From contig CM034241.1 of assembly GCA_019916065.1 (NCBI GenBank), positions 24,041,840-24,105,839 on the forward strand: 64,000 bases of DNA. The letters are read 5' to 3'. The stretch is from Vitellaria paradoxa. Lineage: Eukaryota; Streptophyta; Magnoliopsida; Ericales; Sapotaceae. Shown here piece after piece: positions 1 through 11,584 of this stretch; positions within the stretch are counted from its first letter, which is position 1; every line of letters begins with the position of its first letter. The notes under the pieces are model-generated. The model was not told the origin of the DNA, did not search any database, and saw nothing but the letters and a program-made list of their open reading frames with translations. A program made the position numbers and the translations under genes.

Positions 1-2822
1 GAATTTGGGATTGATCTAATTCCTGGCACAGAACTAATTTCTATAGCCCCGTATAGATTGGCACCTATAGAGTTGGTGGAGTTAAGATCCCAGATAGAGG
101 AGTTGAGTTCTAAGGGATTTATCCACCCTAACACTTCACCTTGGGGTGCACTAGCACTATTTACAACTAAAAAGGATAGAACTCTCAAGATGTGTATAGA
201 TTATCGAAGGTTGAAGTGGGTCACGATCAAGAATCGATATCCTTTACCGAGGATTGACGATTTGTTCGACCAACTGAAAGGTTCAGTCATTTTCTCGAAG
301 ATTGATTTGAGATCTGATTACCACAAGTTGAGGGTGAAACAGAAGAACATTCCTAAGATGGCATTTAGAACTCGGTATGGGCACTACGAGTTCTTGGTGA
401 TACCGTTTGGACTGACCAATGCTCCTACAGTGTTCATGGACTTGATGAACCGGGTGTTCAAAAGATATTTGGACAGGTTTGTAGTTGTGTTTATTAATGA
501 CATTTTGGTTTATTCCCGATCAGAGAGGAACATGAGGAGCATTTGAGAGTTATACTTCAGACCTTGAAAGACCACTAGCTCTATGCTAAATTGAGCAAGT
601 GTGAATTCTGGCATAAAGAGGTGAAATTTCTCGGGCATGTTGTTTTTGAGGAAGGAGTTACAGTTGATCCATCTAAGGTTGAGGCAGTTATGGATTGGCA
701 AAGACCGAAGATAGTTTTTGAGATTCGGAGTTTTTTGGGTTTGGCAAGGTATTATCAAAGATTTGTCCATGACTTCTCAAGGTTAGCCGGGTCGATGACT
801 AGGTTGACTCGAAAAGGGGTCAAGTTTGCTTGGGATGAGAAGTGTGAGCAATCTTTTCAGGAGCTAAAGAAAAGGCTAACTACTACACCAATGCTTGTGA
901 TTTCGAAGAGAGGATTGGGTTATTCAGTTTATTGTGATGCATCCAAGGAAGGTTTAGGCTATGCGCTGATATAGGGTGATAGAGTAGTAGCTTATGGGTC
1001 TAGGCAGTTGAAGGCTCACGAGCATAACTATCCAGTGCATGATTTAGAGTTGGCAGCAATTACCTTTTCTCTGAAAAACTAAAGACACTATTTGTATGGT
1101 GAGAAATTTGAGGTGTTTTCTGACCACAAGAGTTTAAAATATATTTTTACTCAGAAGGATCTGAATTTGAGGTAAAGGAGATGGATGGAGTACATGGAAG
1201 ACTATGATTTTAAACTCCAGTATCACCCTGGTAAGACAAATGTAGTTGCTGACGTACTTAGTCGGAAGACTCGTGGTATTTTAGCGGGTCTTACCGTGCG
1301 AGAGTGGGAAATGATAAAAAGCCTTAGTGAGTTTGATCTGGAGTTGCAGGAAGATGAGGGTCATGTTATTTTGTGTGCCATGGCTACTCAACCAATTTTA
1401 TTGAGTCGTGTGATAGAAACTCAGGGGACTGATGTTGAATGTGAGGCAATTCGAGCTAAGTTGCCGAGTCCTGATGAGATGCCAAGATGGGTGATTGGTG
1501 ATGATAATGGTTTGAGGTACTTGGGGAGACTTTTTATGCCCATCTTTGCTCAAGATATAGTTTTAAAAGAGTTCCGTCACTCTAAATTTGCAATACATCC
1601 TGGAGGTACTAAGATGTATCACGACCTGCGCCGCCAGTTCTTTTGGGCAGGTATAAAGAAAGATGTGGCAGAGTTTTTGAGTAGATGCCTTACTTGTCAG
1701 CAAGTTAAGGCTGAGCATCAAAAACCAGTGGGTCTTTTGCAGCCTCTAGCAGTGTCAGAGTGGAAGTGGGAGAACATTACAATAGATTTTGTTTCTAGTT
1801 TGCCGAGATCTCCAAAGGGCCATGATACTATTTGGGTGATAGTGGATAGGTTAACGAAGTCAGTTCACTTTTTTTCGATTCGATTGACTGACCCTATGGA
1901 TGTCTTGGCCAAATTATATGTCAAGAAAATCGTGAGGCTTCACGGAGCCCCTGTATCCATTATCTCAGACAGGGACCCGCGTTTTGCTTCTCGATTTTGG
2001 TAGAGTCTCCAGGTGGCTATGGGGACAGAATTGTTGTTTAGTACTGCCTTTCATCCCCAGACCGATGGACAGTCAGAACGTACAATTCAGATTTTGGAGG
2101 ATATGCTCAGGGCATGTGTGCTTGATTTCCGTGGCAGCTAAGAGAACCATCTTCCTTTGATTGAATTTGCATATAATAATAGCTACTAGTAGAGCATTGG
2201 GATGGCTCCTTTTGAAGCCTTATATGGTAGACCGTGCAAATCTCCTATTTGTTAGGCTGAGGTTGGAGAAACTGCAATTGTTGGGCCTAAGTTTGTGCAA
2301 GAGACGACTGAGAAGGTTAAAGTGATTCGACAAAGACTTGAGACAGCACGGAGTTGCCAAAAGAGTTATGCTGATAAGAGGCGAAAACCATTAAAGTTTG
2401 AGGTGGGAAACCATGTGTTCCTAAAGGTTTCACCACGAAAGGGTCAGTTTCGTTTTGGGCGTAGAGGGAAGTTGTCCCCGAGATATATTAGGCCATTTGA
2501 AGTTTTGGCTAGGGTTGGAGAGGTGGCTTATCGTTTTGCTTTGCCACCGCAGCTTTCAGGAGTTCATGAAGTGTTTCACGTGTCTATGCTTAGGAAGTAT
2601 AACCCGGACCCTTCGCATGTATTAGATTGGACTGAGATAGATGTTGACTCAGATGTGACTTATGAAATGAAACTAGTGAAAATTTTAGATTCTTGAGAGC
2701 TAGTGTTACGAGGGAAGACTATTGCCTTAGTTAGGGTGTTATGGAAGCACCATGGTATTGAGGAGTCGACTTGGGAGCGAGAGGCAGATATGAGGAGTAG
2801 ATACCCTGAGTTGTTTCCTTAA
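1..2822 (+). pseudogene. Ty3/gypsy chromovirus polyprotein relic (RT-RNase H-integrase), 5' end outside window
   Basis: This is the reverse transcriptase, RNase H and integrase part of a Ty3/gypsy polyprotein, which copied element RNA and inserted the DNA. RT motifs run from about 60 to 540 ([31 protein letters not shown]). In the catalytic box at 490-501 the first of the paired aspartates is Asn (codon 496-498). The frame then shifts by one base near 525. RNase H follows at about 590-1180, then an H2C2 zinc finger with CLTCQQ, the integrase core ([21 protein letters not shown]), and a C-terminal chromodomain-like tail ending at TAA 2820-2822. In-frame stops include TAG 576-578, TAG 972-974, TAA 1080-1082, TAA 1173-1175 and TAG 2001-2003, with more after 2130. 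The tail and LTR style suggest the Tekay/Del clade (inference). It is dead. Confidence 0.93.
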
Positions 2823-2862
2823 TTTTCTTTTATTTACCTCCTAAATTTCGAGGACGAAATTT

Positions 2863-2878
2863 TTGTAAGGGAGTAGGA
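2863..2878 (+). other. Polypurine tract of the Ty3/gypsy element
   Basis: A purine-rich run (ttgtaagggagtagga) lies directly before the TG that opens the 3' LTR. This is the usual site for plus-strand DNA priming in LTR retrotransposons. It follows the degenerate repeat aaatttcgaggacgaaattt common just upstream of the LTR in this clade. Confidence 0.7.
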
Positions 2879-4055
2879 TGTAATAACCCAAATTTTTATT
2901 TAATTTAGTTTATATATATATATATATTTGATTACTCAGTAAATTTAATTTGTTATTTAAAATTAATAATTTATAATTTTGGTGTTTAATTTTAGGTTGT
3001 ATTTAAAAAAATTAATTTCAGGTTATATATGAAAAGATTTTTAATTTTAGAAAAAATGTGTAATTTTCCTAAGCCTATGGGGAATAGGAATTTAATTAAG
3101 TTGATTAGGGTTAAAACACTGTTACTATATATATATAATGTTGTGTTTATTTTGCAAAAAAAAAGACCCCAGAAAAGAAAGAGATAAAGGAAGAGAAGAA
3201 GAAGAACAAGAAACAGCAGCTTCTTTTTTTTTACTGGATTTTCTTTCATGACTACAGAGGTAAGGGGTGGAACCTTAATAATATTATGTATATATATATA
3301 TAAATGTATACCAGTTGATTGTTTACCATGGAGACTTTCGGAAAAATCTTGAATTTAATTATTATTATTAATATATATATATAGGTAAATATATATATCA
3401 ATGGATTTGATAGTCATGAAAGAATTCCAGAAAGTGTTGATTGGAATCTTTATTATTAATATATATTATGTATATATATATATATACATATGTGAAAAAA
3501 CTCACAGAAAGTCCAAGTCTTGATTTGAAATTTATATTATTAATATATATGTGCTCCTAAGGCAGTCATTCTCCAGGATTCAAGTTTTCAATTGATTTCA
3601 TTTATTAAATTAATACCTATCTATTGACGTGAGGTGTTTAGTTTGGTTGTTTTAAATTGAATTGGTTGTATGTATATATATATGTCTATATATTTGTGTA
3701 ATTGAAAGTGTATTGCTCTGAAATAGATTTTGATTCTTTGAATATAGCATTAAATGATTTGCTTTGTACATGTGGCGTGATTGATAGTGTGCCATGCGGG
3801 TATGAAATTTATATATATATATTTTGTGAAACTTTGGAATAAAGGGAGAATTTATTTAATATGGATTTAAAGTGAAATTTAATACCATATTTTATTTGGG
3901 TTAAGGGGGTATTGAAAATATCAGGTATACGTACTCAAGGGTTGTAAGTCCCAAAACCCGCGCGAGGTTGGTTATCGATTCCAGTAGGCTAGTAACCTAC
4001 GAACGAGCAAATGCCTAAGGGTGGCATATTATATTCCTAAGACTTCGGTCTGGGA

Positions 4056-4175
4056 AGCAGACACCGAAGGATGGTGTATATTGGTTGGGTCTTATTTCTA
4101 TGAGACAACCAAGTAGACATCGAATGATGATGTACATTGGTTTGGTCCTGTTTTTACGGGACAACCAAGCAGCTG
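4056..4175 (+). repeat. Tandem repeat inside the gypsy LTR
   Basis: Two diverged copies of a unit of about 60 bp lie head to tail: agacaccgaaggatggtgta ... gagacaaccaag, then agacatcgaatgatgatgta ... gggacaaccaag. Each half contains a small hairpin (ggttgggtctt ... gacaacc). Confidence 0.65.
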
Positions 4176-4336
4176 TACCTCAAAATCAAATTGATTTTCT
4201 TTGATGTGTTATGTGGTGCTAAAACTCAATTAATGGTAACGAACATAAATTTATAAATAAGTTTAATTTTTTGTTTGAAATTGCTACTTGTGCATAATTG
4301 TTTCACTTAGTAGCATGCTAGGGCATATTGCATTTA

Positions 4337-4366
4337 TATTATTATTATTATTATTATTATTATTAG
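4337..4366 (+). repeat. (ATT)n microsatellite
   Basis: About ten uninterrupted ATT units inside the LTR. Confidence 0.9.
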
Positions 4367-4686
4367 GGTTCCGAGCACACGTGGTATAGTGCTCATCCCC
4401 TTACAGTTTGTGATGCAGGCAATGAATTTGAGTCATGTGCTGGACCTGCTCAATAAGGAAGTTTGAGTTTATTTATTTATTTATTTTAGAAATTTTTAGG
4501 GAATTGTTTCTAGTGGATTTCAATTATGGCATTTATTTAAATTTAAAGTTTAGTTTTATTTATTTTTATATTCATTGCTCCATAGAGTGTGTGTAGGGCT
4601 CTGGTATGGGACAAAAAAAGTTATAAAATGATGTATTATGTGTTCTTTTGTTCACACACTCGAGTTGTGAAATCTGGGGCGTGACA

Positions 4687-5070
4687 TTTTAAATTACTAT
4701 ATTTTGTAATATATTAGCATAAAATAGAAATATAAATAAAAGACCTGTTATCCTATTTTCTTGTGGCTTGTTTAAACTAAGTAATTGTTTTAATTGTTTT
4801 TAAATATTTGTTTATAATTGATTATTTATTTTATTATTTTTATTTGAATTATTTGTGTTATTGCATTCTATTGTTCTGATTTAGTATTATCTGAGAATTA
4901 TATATTTAAGAAAGCCTAAAATTTAATTTATGCAGCACTTTATTTTCTTAGTTATAATAGTATTTAGTTAACTGCTTCACAAAGGTCCTTGTAGATTCGA
5001 TCCTAAACTCATCAGGTAAAATAACACCACACACTTTTATACTTGGAGATTATTTATTTGGTTAAGTTCT
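4687..5070. other. AT-rich spacer, possible degraded 5' LTR
   Basis: There is no coding potential here. Because a primer-binding-like site begins at 5071, this stretch may be the 3' end of the 5' LTR of the gag relic that follows. No second copy is in the window to prove it. Confidence 0.35.
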
Positions 5071-5088
5071 TGGCGCTATTGCCGGAGA
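5071..5088 (+). other. Primer-binding-site-like sequence (tRNA-Asp type)
   Basis: The sequence tggcgctattgccggaga resembles the tRNA-Asp-complementary primer site of plant Athila/Tat-type Ty3/gypsy elements, with a few mismatches. It sits about 220 bp before a gag relic of the matching type, which supports the reading. Confidence 0.6.
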
Positions 5089-5286
5089 CCTATTTAGTAA
5101 TTAATAAATATAATGTAGTTTGTGCATGAGTGTTCAGAGGAGAGACAACTTAGGAAGGTTGTGTAAAATCGATCCTCCTTGTCCTCTCAGTTCCCCACTC
5201 TGAAACCTTTTCGATACCCTGGCGGATTCATCACGACCCGTGGTAGAAGATCAACCAAATCTAACCAATGTCCAAAAAAAATTTAA

Positions 5287-5860
5287 ACATTGCTAATCCT
5301 GTTCAATTTCTTCGAGACTATCTTCATCATGCGAGACATACTCTGCCATCATGCATCGAATGCCCTATCAAGCAGGCTACCTCAAGTTCAAAATTGCTCA
5401 TTTGATCCAACAAAAAAAAAAACCGATTTCTCTCAAAAACCAAAGGATACTTTCTATAATTGTTGGGAAAGGTTTAAAGGACCATTGAATTCATGTCCTC
5501 ACCATGTTCTTAATCTATGGTGGGTGATAACTATTTTCTATAGTTCCTTAACTTCTTAAATTAAACAATTCAACAAAATGATGTGCAACGGAATTTTCTA
5601 TGACAAATCTCCACAATAATTCTATATTTTTTTTTTATTTTCTAGTCGAAACTGCTCAAAAATGGGTTACAATAGGAACTCAGTATGTTGAAATCAAAGG
5701 TGATATAGTAAAGGGTGGAGGAGTTTACCAATTAAGTGAGACTGAGAACATCAATGCGAAAAGAGATATTGAGATTCTAAAAGTGAAAAAATCCAAACTG
5801 ATTAAAGAGATTTTTTTGTTTTGTGTGCGATAATCAGACTCACAAAATGAAAAAGTGTCT
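5287..5860 (+). pseudogene. Ty3/gypsy (Athila/Tat-like) gag relic
   Basis: Fragments of a retrotransposon capsid protein lie in several frames. At 5401-5559 the peptide DTFYNCWERFKGPLNSCPHH matches the typical gag core of plant Athila/Tat elements. The reading is broken near 5390 and again between 5560 and 5640. The next fragment (about 5640-5833, with VKGGGVYQLSETENINAK) resembles the gag C-terminal coiled region. A further piece near 5820-5850 (VCDNQTH) may be a zinc knuckle remnant. No protease or polymerase follows, so the element is truncated. Confidence 0.7.
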
Positions 5861-5869
5861 TAATTAGTT

Positions 5870-6084
5870 GAATAGTCTTCTCCTTAAATAGTTAGCATCA
5901 AGTCCTTAAATTTCAAATCCATAAACATAAGAACAATCTTAGTTTTAGAATGCAATTATAGTTTGCCAAAATAGGTGAATTTGTTTTTGAATTATTGAGA
6001 CAACATTAGCATCACTGACTAATGTCACATATAATAAAAATGAATGAAAAATAAAATTACTTGTTCATGTTATTTTTGCATATA
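5870..6084. other. AT-rich spacer, nothing recognised
   Basis: No ORF of note and no recognisable element between the gag relic and the inverted-repeat unit. Confidence 0.5.
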
Positions 6085-7995
6085 GAAAAAAGAAAAAACA
6101 CACGACCCCTCTTAAATTATGACTCATTTTTCACTTTACCCTGTCAACTATCACTTGTCTTACATTATACCCTAAACTACGACTTTGTATTCTATATTAT
6201 TCCCAAATTATTTACTTAGCTTAAATTGTTAATATAAAGTAACCATGTGGCAAGCACATGACTTTAACTAGATACAATTCAAGAAGAACAGTAAAAAAGG
6301 AGAAAACACACATGCAATTTTAAACTATGGCTTGCATCTTTAAACCATTGCTTGCATCCATTTTACCCTAACAAGTATCAATTGTCTCACATTGCAATCT
6401 AAATTATAATTCCATATATCAAATTACCTCAAGTTACTTACACTGCTTAAACTATTGATGGAAAACAAACATATGAGTTCAAGTGAGGTGCAAACCAGAC
6501 TACTTAATTTTTATGTATTAAATATTTGTAATTTATTTCATATAGATAAATAAGTTATATATGCTTAATATATGACTCGGAGGAAAAAAAAAGTATCAAT
6601 TCAATCATTTTTTAAAGTAGTATTTGAAAATTCTAATTATAATACTCAATTTATAACATATCCTTCATGTTTCATTGAAAAAAAAAATCAGATATAGGGC
6701 TAAAAAATTTAATGTTTAGTGTTATGATTCACCTAATACTTAAAACTTCATTAAACTAATAATAATAATAAAATATAACCTAGGACTTTGTCAATTTTCA
6801 TATAATTCCAAAATTAGGTTAATTAACACTTCATTCTTGAATTTTGTCTTTTCTGACAATGGACAATCTGAGCTATGCTCCCCCGTCACCGAAGACATGG
6901 CCAGTGAGTAACGTTTTGACCAGTAACAGCAACTTAGGTCGACTGTGAAACTCCATTTCCCAAAGCACTTGTTCTAAGACCACATTGTAGATCAAATAAA
7001 GGAGTAGCAGAGGAGAATGAGCACCAGCTCGTTTTGCTTAGTCGGACAAGCAGTAGATGATGACATCAACAAGCAGTGGGAGATGACGATTACCAAATTG
7101 GCTAGTTAATTTAATTTGAGTAACCAGTGTGGAGAGGTCCTCCGGAAGAAGAATATTCAGGCCAAACAGATCATCAAACTTCGGTGGGTTGCTCACTACT
7201 TGCATCATACTCGTCATTTGAATTCAAATTGAAATTTGAATATATGGGGACATAAATAAAGAAGATAATTTGGAACATTGGACAGAGACAATGTTTTTGT
7301 AAGCACAGTTATGTATATTAACACACATCAACAAATTTAACCACAATTAACTTTATGAATGTGTTTATCCTGATTAACACATTTGCTACTCATCACTTTT
7401 CTATTGGGCCTCTTTAAGGTGAGCAATGGTAAGGAAGTTCATACTTTCCTTAACATAAGTTTCACGCTATTTTTTGAGTTAAAAACTTGGATGAACTATT
7501 TGGATAAGCAAATCTTGTTGCTTCTTTGACAAAATGTTTGCCTAGTAAAGGAAATTTTGTTGATTGATTGATGAAATATTTGCCCTCTCCAAATTGAACT
7601 ACCAATGAACTGCAAGGCCAAAGAAGGGGATAAATGTTTTTGTTATTCTGCCTGATTTACCCTCCTCGAAGTTACACGGTCAACAATTTAAGTAGCACCA
7701 ATAATTTGGCGTAATTTGAGATATAAAATCATAGTTAAAGATGGTGAGACAGTTGACAACTAAGGGGATAAAGTGGAAAGTGAGCCATATATTTTTTCTC
7801 TATTTTTTTAAGCTATTCTTCTTGATTTGTCCCTACTCGAAGTTAACATTTTTTTCACTTGACTATTTAATAATTTAAATAATATAATCAATTTGGGGGT
7901 CATTTGGAGCAATTTGGGATATGAAACCCTAGTTTATGATGCATAATGTGAACATTGATAGTTGAGGAGACAAAAACGCTAACAAATCCTAATTT
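6085..7995. mobile_element. Candidate non-autonomous DNA transposon with doubled inverted repeats
   Basis: Two tandem copies of a repeat of about 160 bp lie on the left (about 6085-6260 and 6295-6470). Two copies lie in inverted orientation on the right (about 7640-7800 and 7805-7995). The left copy reads ...tcacttgtcttacattatac... and the right copies read as its reverse complement with divergence (aatttgagatataaaatcat). The interior, 6470-7640, includes a less AT-rich island at about 6870-7210 with short reading frames on the minus strand but no protein I recognise. The architecture fits a Mutator-like or Pack-type element. No clean target duplication was found, so the borders are approximate. 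Confidence 0.5.
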
Positions 7996-8268
7996 AAAAG
8001 AATCGTACGTTTGTCTTCTTTTTTCATACTTAAAAAGACGTAAATATTAATTTTTTTCACAAATAACTATTTATTTTTTAAAATCAAGAAAAAATGTGAC
8101 ATAAATTTATTTTATTTATTTCATTTTGCTTTTCTAAAATTTTCTATGTTCTAAAGTACCGCATAGAGCAATTGCAGCCACCAAAAAGAATATTTGGCAA
8201 AAAATTCAAACTTTATTTCTATAAGAATGCTAAAAATATTCGGCATTGTGTTTTCCAAACTGCATCTT
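7996..8268. other. Spacer; probable 3' flank of the dehydrogenase gene
   Basis: Before copia A inserted, this stretch was contiguous with the sequence from 13284, which is the 3' side of the minus-strand dehydrogenase gene. On the minus strand it has an AATAAA (complement of tttatt near 8212). The target duplication atctt is at 8264-8268. Confidence 0.5.
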
Positions 8269-8517
8269 GTATTGCGTAAAATAACTAAGGAAGGAGAAGA
8301 GAAAAAGTCGAGCAACACCAGAGGAAAAACTGCCCGTCTTCCCACATTTTTTGTGCAAAGAGATACAGCCAAATATATACAAGGAAAAAGAGCAAAAAAT
8401 TAGGAGTTGACGAAATCAAAAATAGCTAAGAAATAAGACTTTCCTAACTACCAATATTCAGCTGATTACGCGTAATATTACAGCTAATATACAAGGAAAA
8501 AAGGAAATACAGCTAAT
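8269..8517 (-). repeat. 3' LTR of copia A
   Basis: About 249 bp, direct repeat of 13036-13283. In element orientation it follows a G-rich polypurine tract (complement of ccccctcaag). Differences from the partner LTR are mostly transitions. Confidence 0.92.
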
Positions 8518-8525
8518 ATGCCCCC

Positions 8526-11509
8526 TCAAGATGGACGGTGAATGTCGAGGACCGACATCTTGGACAAGTGCGATGTCAACAACGGCGACGGAAGGGGTTT
8601 TGTGAAGATGTCCGCTAGCTGGAGATTGGAACGAATTGGCATCAAACGAATAACACCTTCAGTGACTTTATCACGAACGAAGTGACAATCGAGCTCTATA
8701 TGTTTAGTTCGTTCATGAAAGGATGGGTTGGAGGCGATGTGAATGGCAGCTTGATTGTCGCAAAATAGCAACATGGGTGTGGAAATAGGAACTGTGAGAT
8801 CCTATAACAAATTTCGGATCCAAATGAGCTCACAAGAAGTAGCAGCCATCGCTCGGTATTCCGCCTCCGCAGAAGAGCGAGAAATAGTCGTCTGCTTCTT
8901 CGCCTTCCATGATATCAAAGAATCACCAAGAAACACGCAGAATTCCGTAACTGAGCATCGTGTATCAGGGCAAGTTGCCCAATCAGCGTCACAAAATGCT
9001 TGAACATGTAGAGAGGAGGCCGAAGGAAAAAATAAACCTTGACCAAGAGCCTTTTTGAGATAACGAAATAGGTAGTGAACAGCATGCAAATGATCACTAC
9101 GAGGCTGAGACATAAACTGACTCAATTTGTGTACAGCAAATGATATATCTGGGCGAGATAAAGTCAAGTAGATCAATCGACCAATGAGTCGTCGATACTG
9201 TGCCGGATCATGAAGAAGCTCACCCGAGGAGGCCGATAAATTAACGCGAGGATCCATCGGGACAGGAGCGGGCTTGCAGGCTAAAAACCCGGTGTCCTCG
9301 AGTAAGCTGAGAGTATATTGTCGTTGTGAAAGAACAAGGCCTTGCTGAGATCGTGCAATTTCAAGACCAAGAAAGAACTTGAGAGAACCAAGCTCTTTAA
9401 GTTTGAAGTGTTGACGAAGAGATTTGGTTAAGGAATCAAGGAGAGACTTGTTGGGACCTGTGATAATTATGTCGTCGACATAAACTAAGAGCGCCACAAA
9501 GGAATCTCCCACTCCTTTGGTGAATAAAGAGTAGTCGGCTTTGGATTGCTGAAAACCAAACTGAAGAATAACTTGTGAAAACTTGGCATTCCACTGTCTT
9601 GAAGCCTGCTTCAAACCATAGATAGATTTATGAAGCCGACAAACTAACTAATGACCATCGGGCAAAGACACCCCCGGAGGGTGATAGCCCATAGGTAAGT
9701 CCATGTAGACCTCTTCCTTCAAATCACCATTTAAAAAGGCGTTATTAACGTCAAATTGGACCAGTGACCAATGCTTTATGGAAGCAATAGCGAGGAGTGC
9801 TTTGACGGTGACAAGTTTGGCCACTGGAGAAAATGTCTCGAGAAAGTCTACGCCTTCTTGTTGTGTGTATCCTTTGGCAACTAGCCGAGCTTTGTGCTTA
9901 TCTAGAGATCCATCAGCATTGCGTTTCACTTTAAAAATCCACCGACAACCAATTGAACGTTTGCCTGGGGAAAGAGAAACAACAGACCATGTTTTGTTGG
10001 ACTCCATAGCTTCCAGCTCTTGTTTCATTGCATTACGCCATTGAAGATGAGGTACCGCTTGATGATAAAATTGTGGCTCAAAATGTGAAGATATATTTTG
10101 AATAAATGCACGCCATGTGGGAGACAATCTATCGTAGGCTACAACAGAAGATATAGGATATAAAACTTGTGATTCTCGATCAGAAGTGGAGTCCAATGAG
10201 TTACAGTGGTAGTCTTGTAGATAAGACGGTGGAGTGATATGCCTGGTAGAGCGACGAGGAAGGTCGCGATCTTGCGGATTGGGGGATTGGGTGCTGTCAT
10301 CAGCTGCACTATCATTGGCGACGGGAATCGCTGCATCAAGTGTATTATCGATCAGCGGTATTGGGGACGGAGCAGCGACCTCGGGTCCTGATGTCGCTGG
10401 GAGGACGGTGTCAGGAAACGGATCGACGAGCTCCCTAAACGATGAGGTAGAAGCAAATGGGAGTATATGCTCATGAAAAACAACATCACGGGAAACAAAG
10501 AATTGCTTCGTATCCAGATCATACAATTTATAAGCCTTCATACCGGGTGGATAACCAACAAATACACAACGTCGAGCACGCGGTTGGAACTTTGTACAAT
10601 GAGCCATCAATATAGAAGCGTATGCAAGACACCCGAAGACCCGAAACGAAGAGAAATCCACCGATTTGTCAAAGAGCAACTCAAATGGAGACTTGTGCTG
10701 GAGTCTTGGTGATGGAGTTCTATTGACGATAAACGTTGCGGTGAGTACGCATTCTGTCCAAAATTCGAGTGGAACGTGTGATTTGAAAAAGAGAGCTCTA
10801 GCAACATTCAGTAGGTGCTGATGTTTACGTTCAACCACGGAGTTTTGTTGTGGCTTCTCCACACAAGAATATTGACGAAGTGTGCCCTGCTGTTCAAAGA
10901 AATCAACTAAAGCCAGTTCTGGCGCATTATCGGATCGAAACACCTTGATGCGTTTCCCAAATTGGGTCATAATGATGCGAAAAAATTGTGGTAAAACTGC
11001 TGCCACATCAGACTTATGTTTCAATAAAAATATCCAAGTAAATCAACTAAAATCATCCACCAAGGTTAAGAAAAATTGATGCGCAGAATGAGACGGCAAG
11101 TGATACGGACCCAAACATCACAATGAATAAGATCAAAAGAAGAACTACTCATATTATTTAATGAGATAAACGGCAAATGTTTTTGCTTGGCCATCGGACA
11201 AATGCAACAAGGAGAATCAACAAGCGAATCCAAATTCTCAAAACAAAGCTTATTTTTCAATGACAACAAGCATTTGTTTGATAAATGGCCTAGCCTATCA
11301 TGCCAAACTTGCACAGAAACTTTATTAATAAATTGCTGAGAAGAAATAGGCGCTGGAGAATATGCTAAACTTGACTCTAGCAGGTACAAGCCAGCCTTGA
11401 CCTCACCCTTGCCAATCATCTTGTTGGTTCCCATCGCCTGAATATTAAAATGATCAGTCAAGAAATAAAATGTGACATGTGCGGTACTTGTGAATGCGCT
11501 GACGGACAA
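8526..11509 (-). pseudogene. copia A pol relic (pre-integrase, integrase, RT, RNase H)
   Basis: The GAG-pre-integrase domain (WHDRLGHLSNKCL, 11509-11066) runs into the first integrase catalytic Asp (IHCDVW). The frame then shifts near 11070, and a stop replaces a residue near 11050. The second frame carries the rest: integrase FRSDNA and VVERKH, then RT (GCRWIFKVKRNADGS, FDVNNAFLNGDL, intact LLVYVDDIIITG), then RNase H ([25 protein letters not shown]). It ends at 8526 next to the polypurine tract. In-frame stops occur near 9648 and near 8799. Catalytic residues are otherwise kept, so decay is recent. Confidence 0.92.
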
Positions 11510-11584
11510 GAGATTGAACTTAAACTATGGGACAAAAAGCACATTATCGAGAATAATATGTGGATTGATAGTGACTGTCCCAGC

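Larger units (their letters stand above)
2879..4686 (+). repeat. 3' LTR of the Ty3/gypsy element
   Basis: The LTR opens with tgtaataaccc right after the polypurine tract and closes with ggcgtgaca, giving TG...CA ends and a length near 1.8 kb. It is AT-rich with many (TA)n runs. The 5' partner LTR lies outside the window, so length and target duplication cannot be checked by comparison. The segment around 3915-4020 (cccaaaacccgcgcgaggtt and what follows) resembles LTRs of Tekay/Del elements as I know them. Confidence 0.75.

Noticed and set aside
2992..3249. 85-codon hydrophobic minus-strand frame
   Set aside because: Lies within the gypsy LTR and is made of AT-rich sequence; a chance frame.
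3280..4366. CRISPR-like or regulatory meaning of repeated (TA)n and (ATT)n
   Set aside because: Ordinary plant microsatellites in an LTR; no regular spacers.
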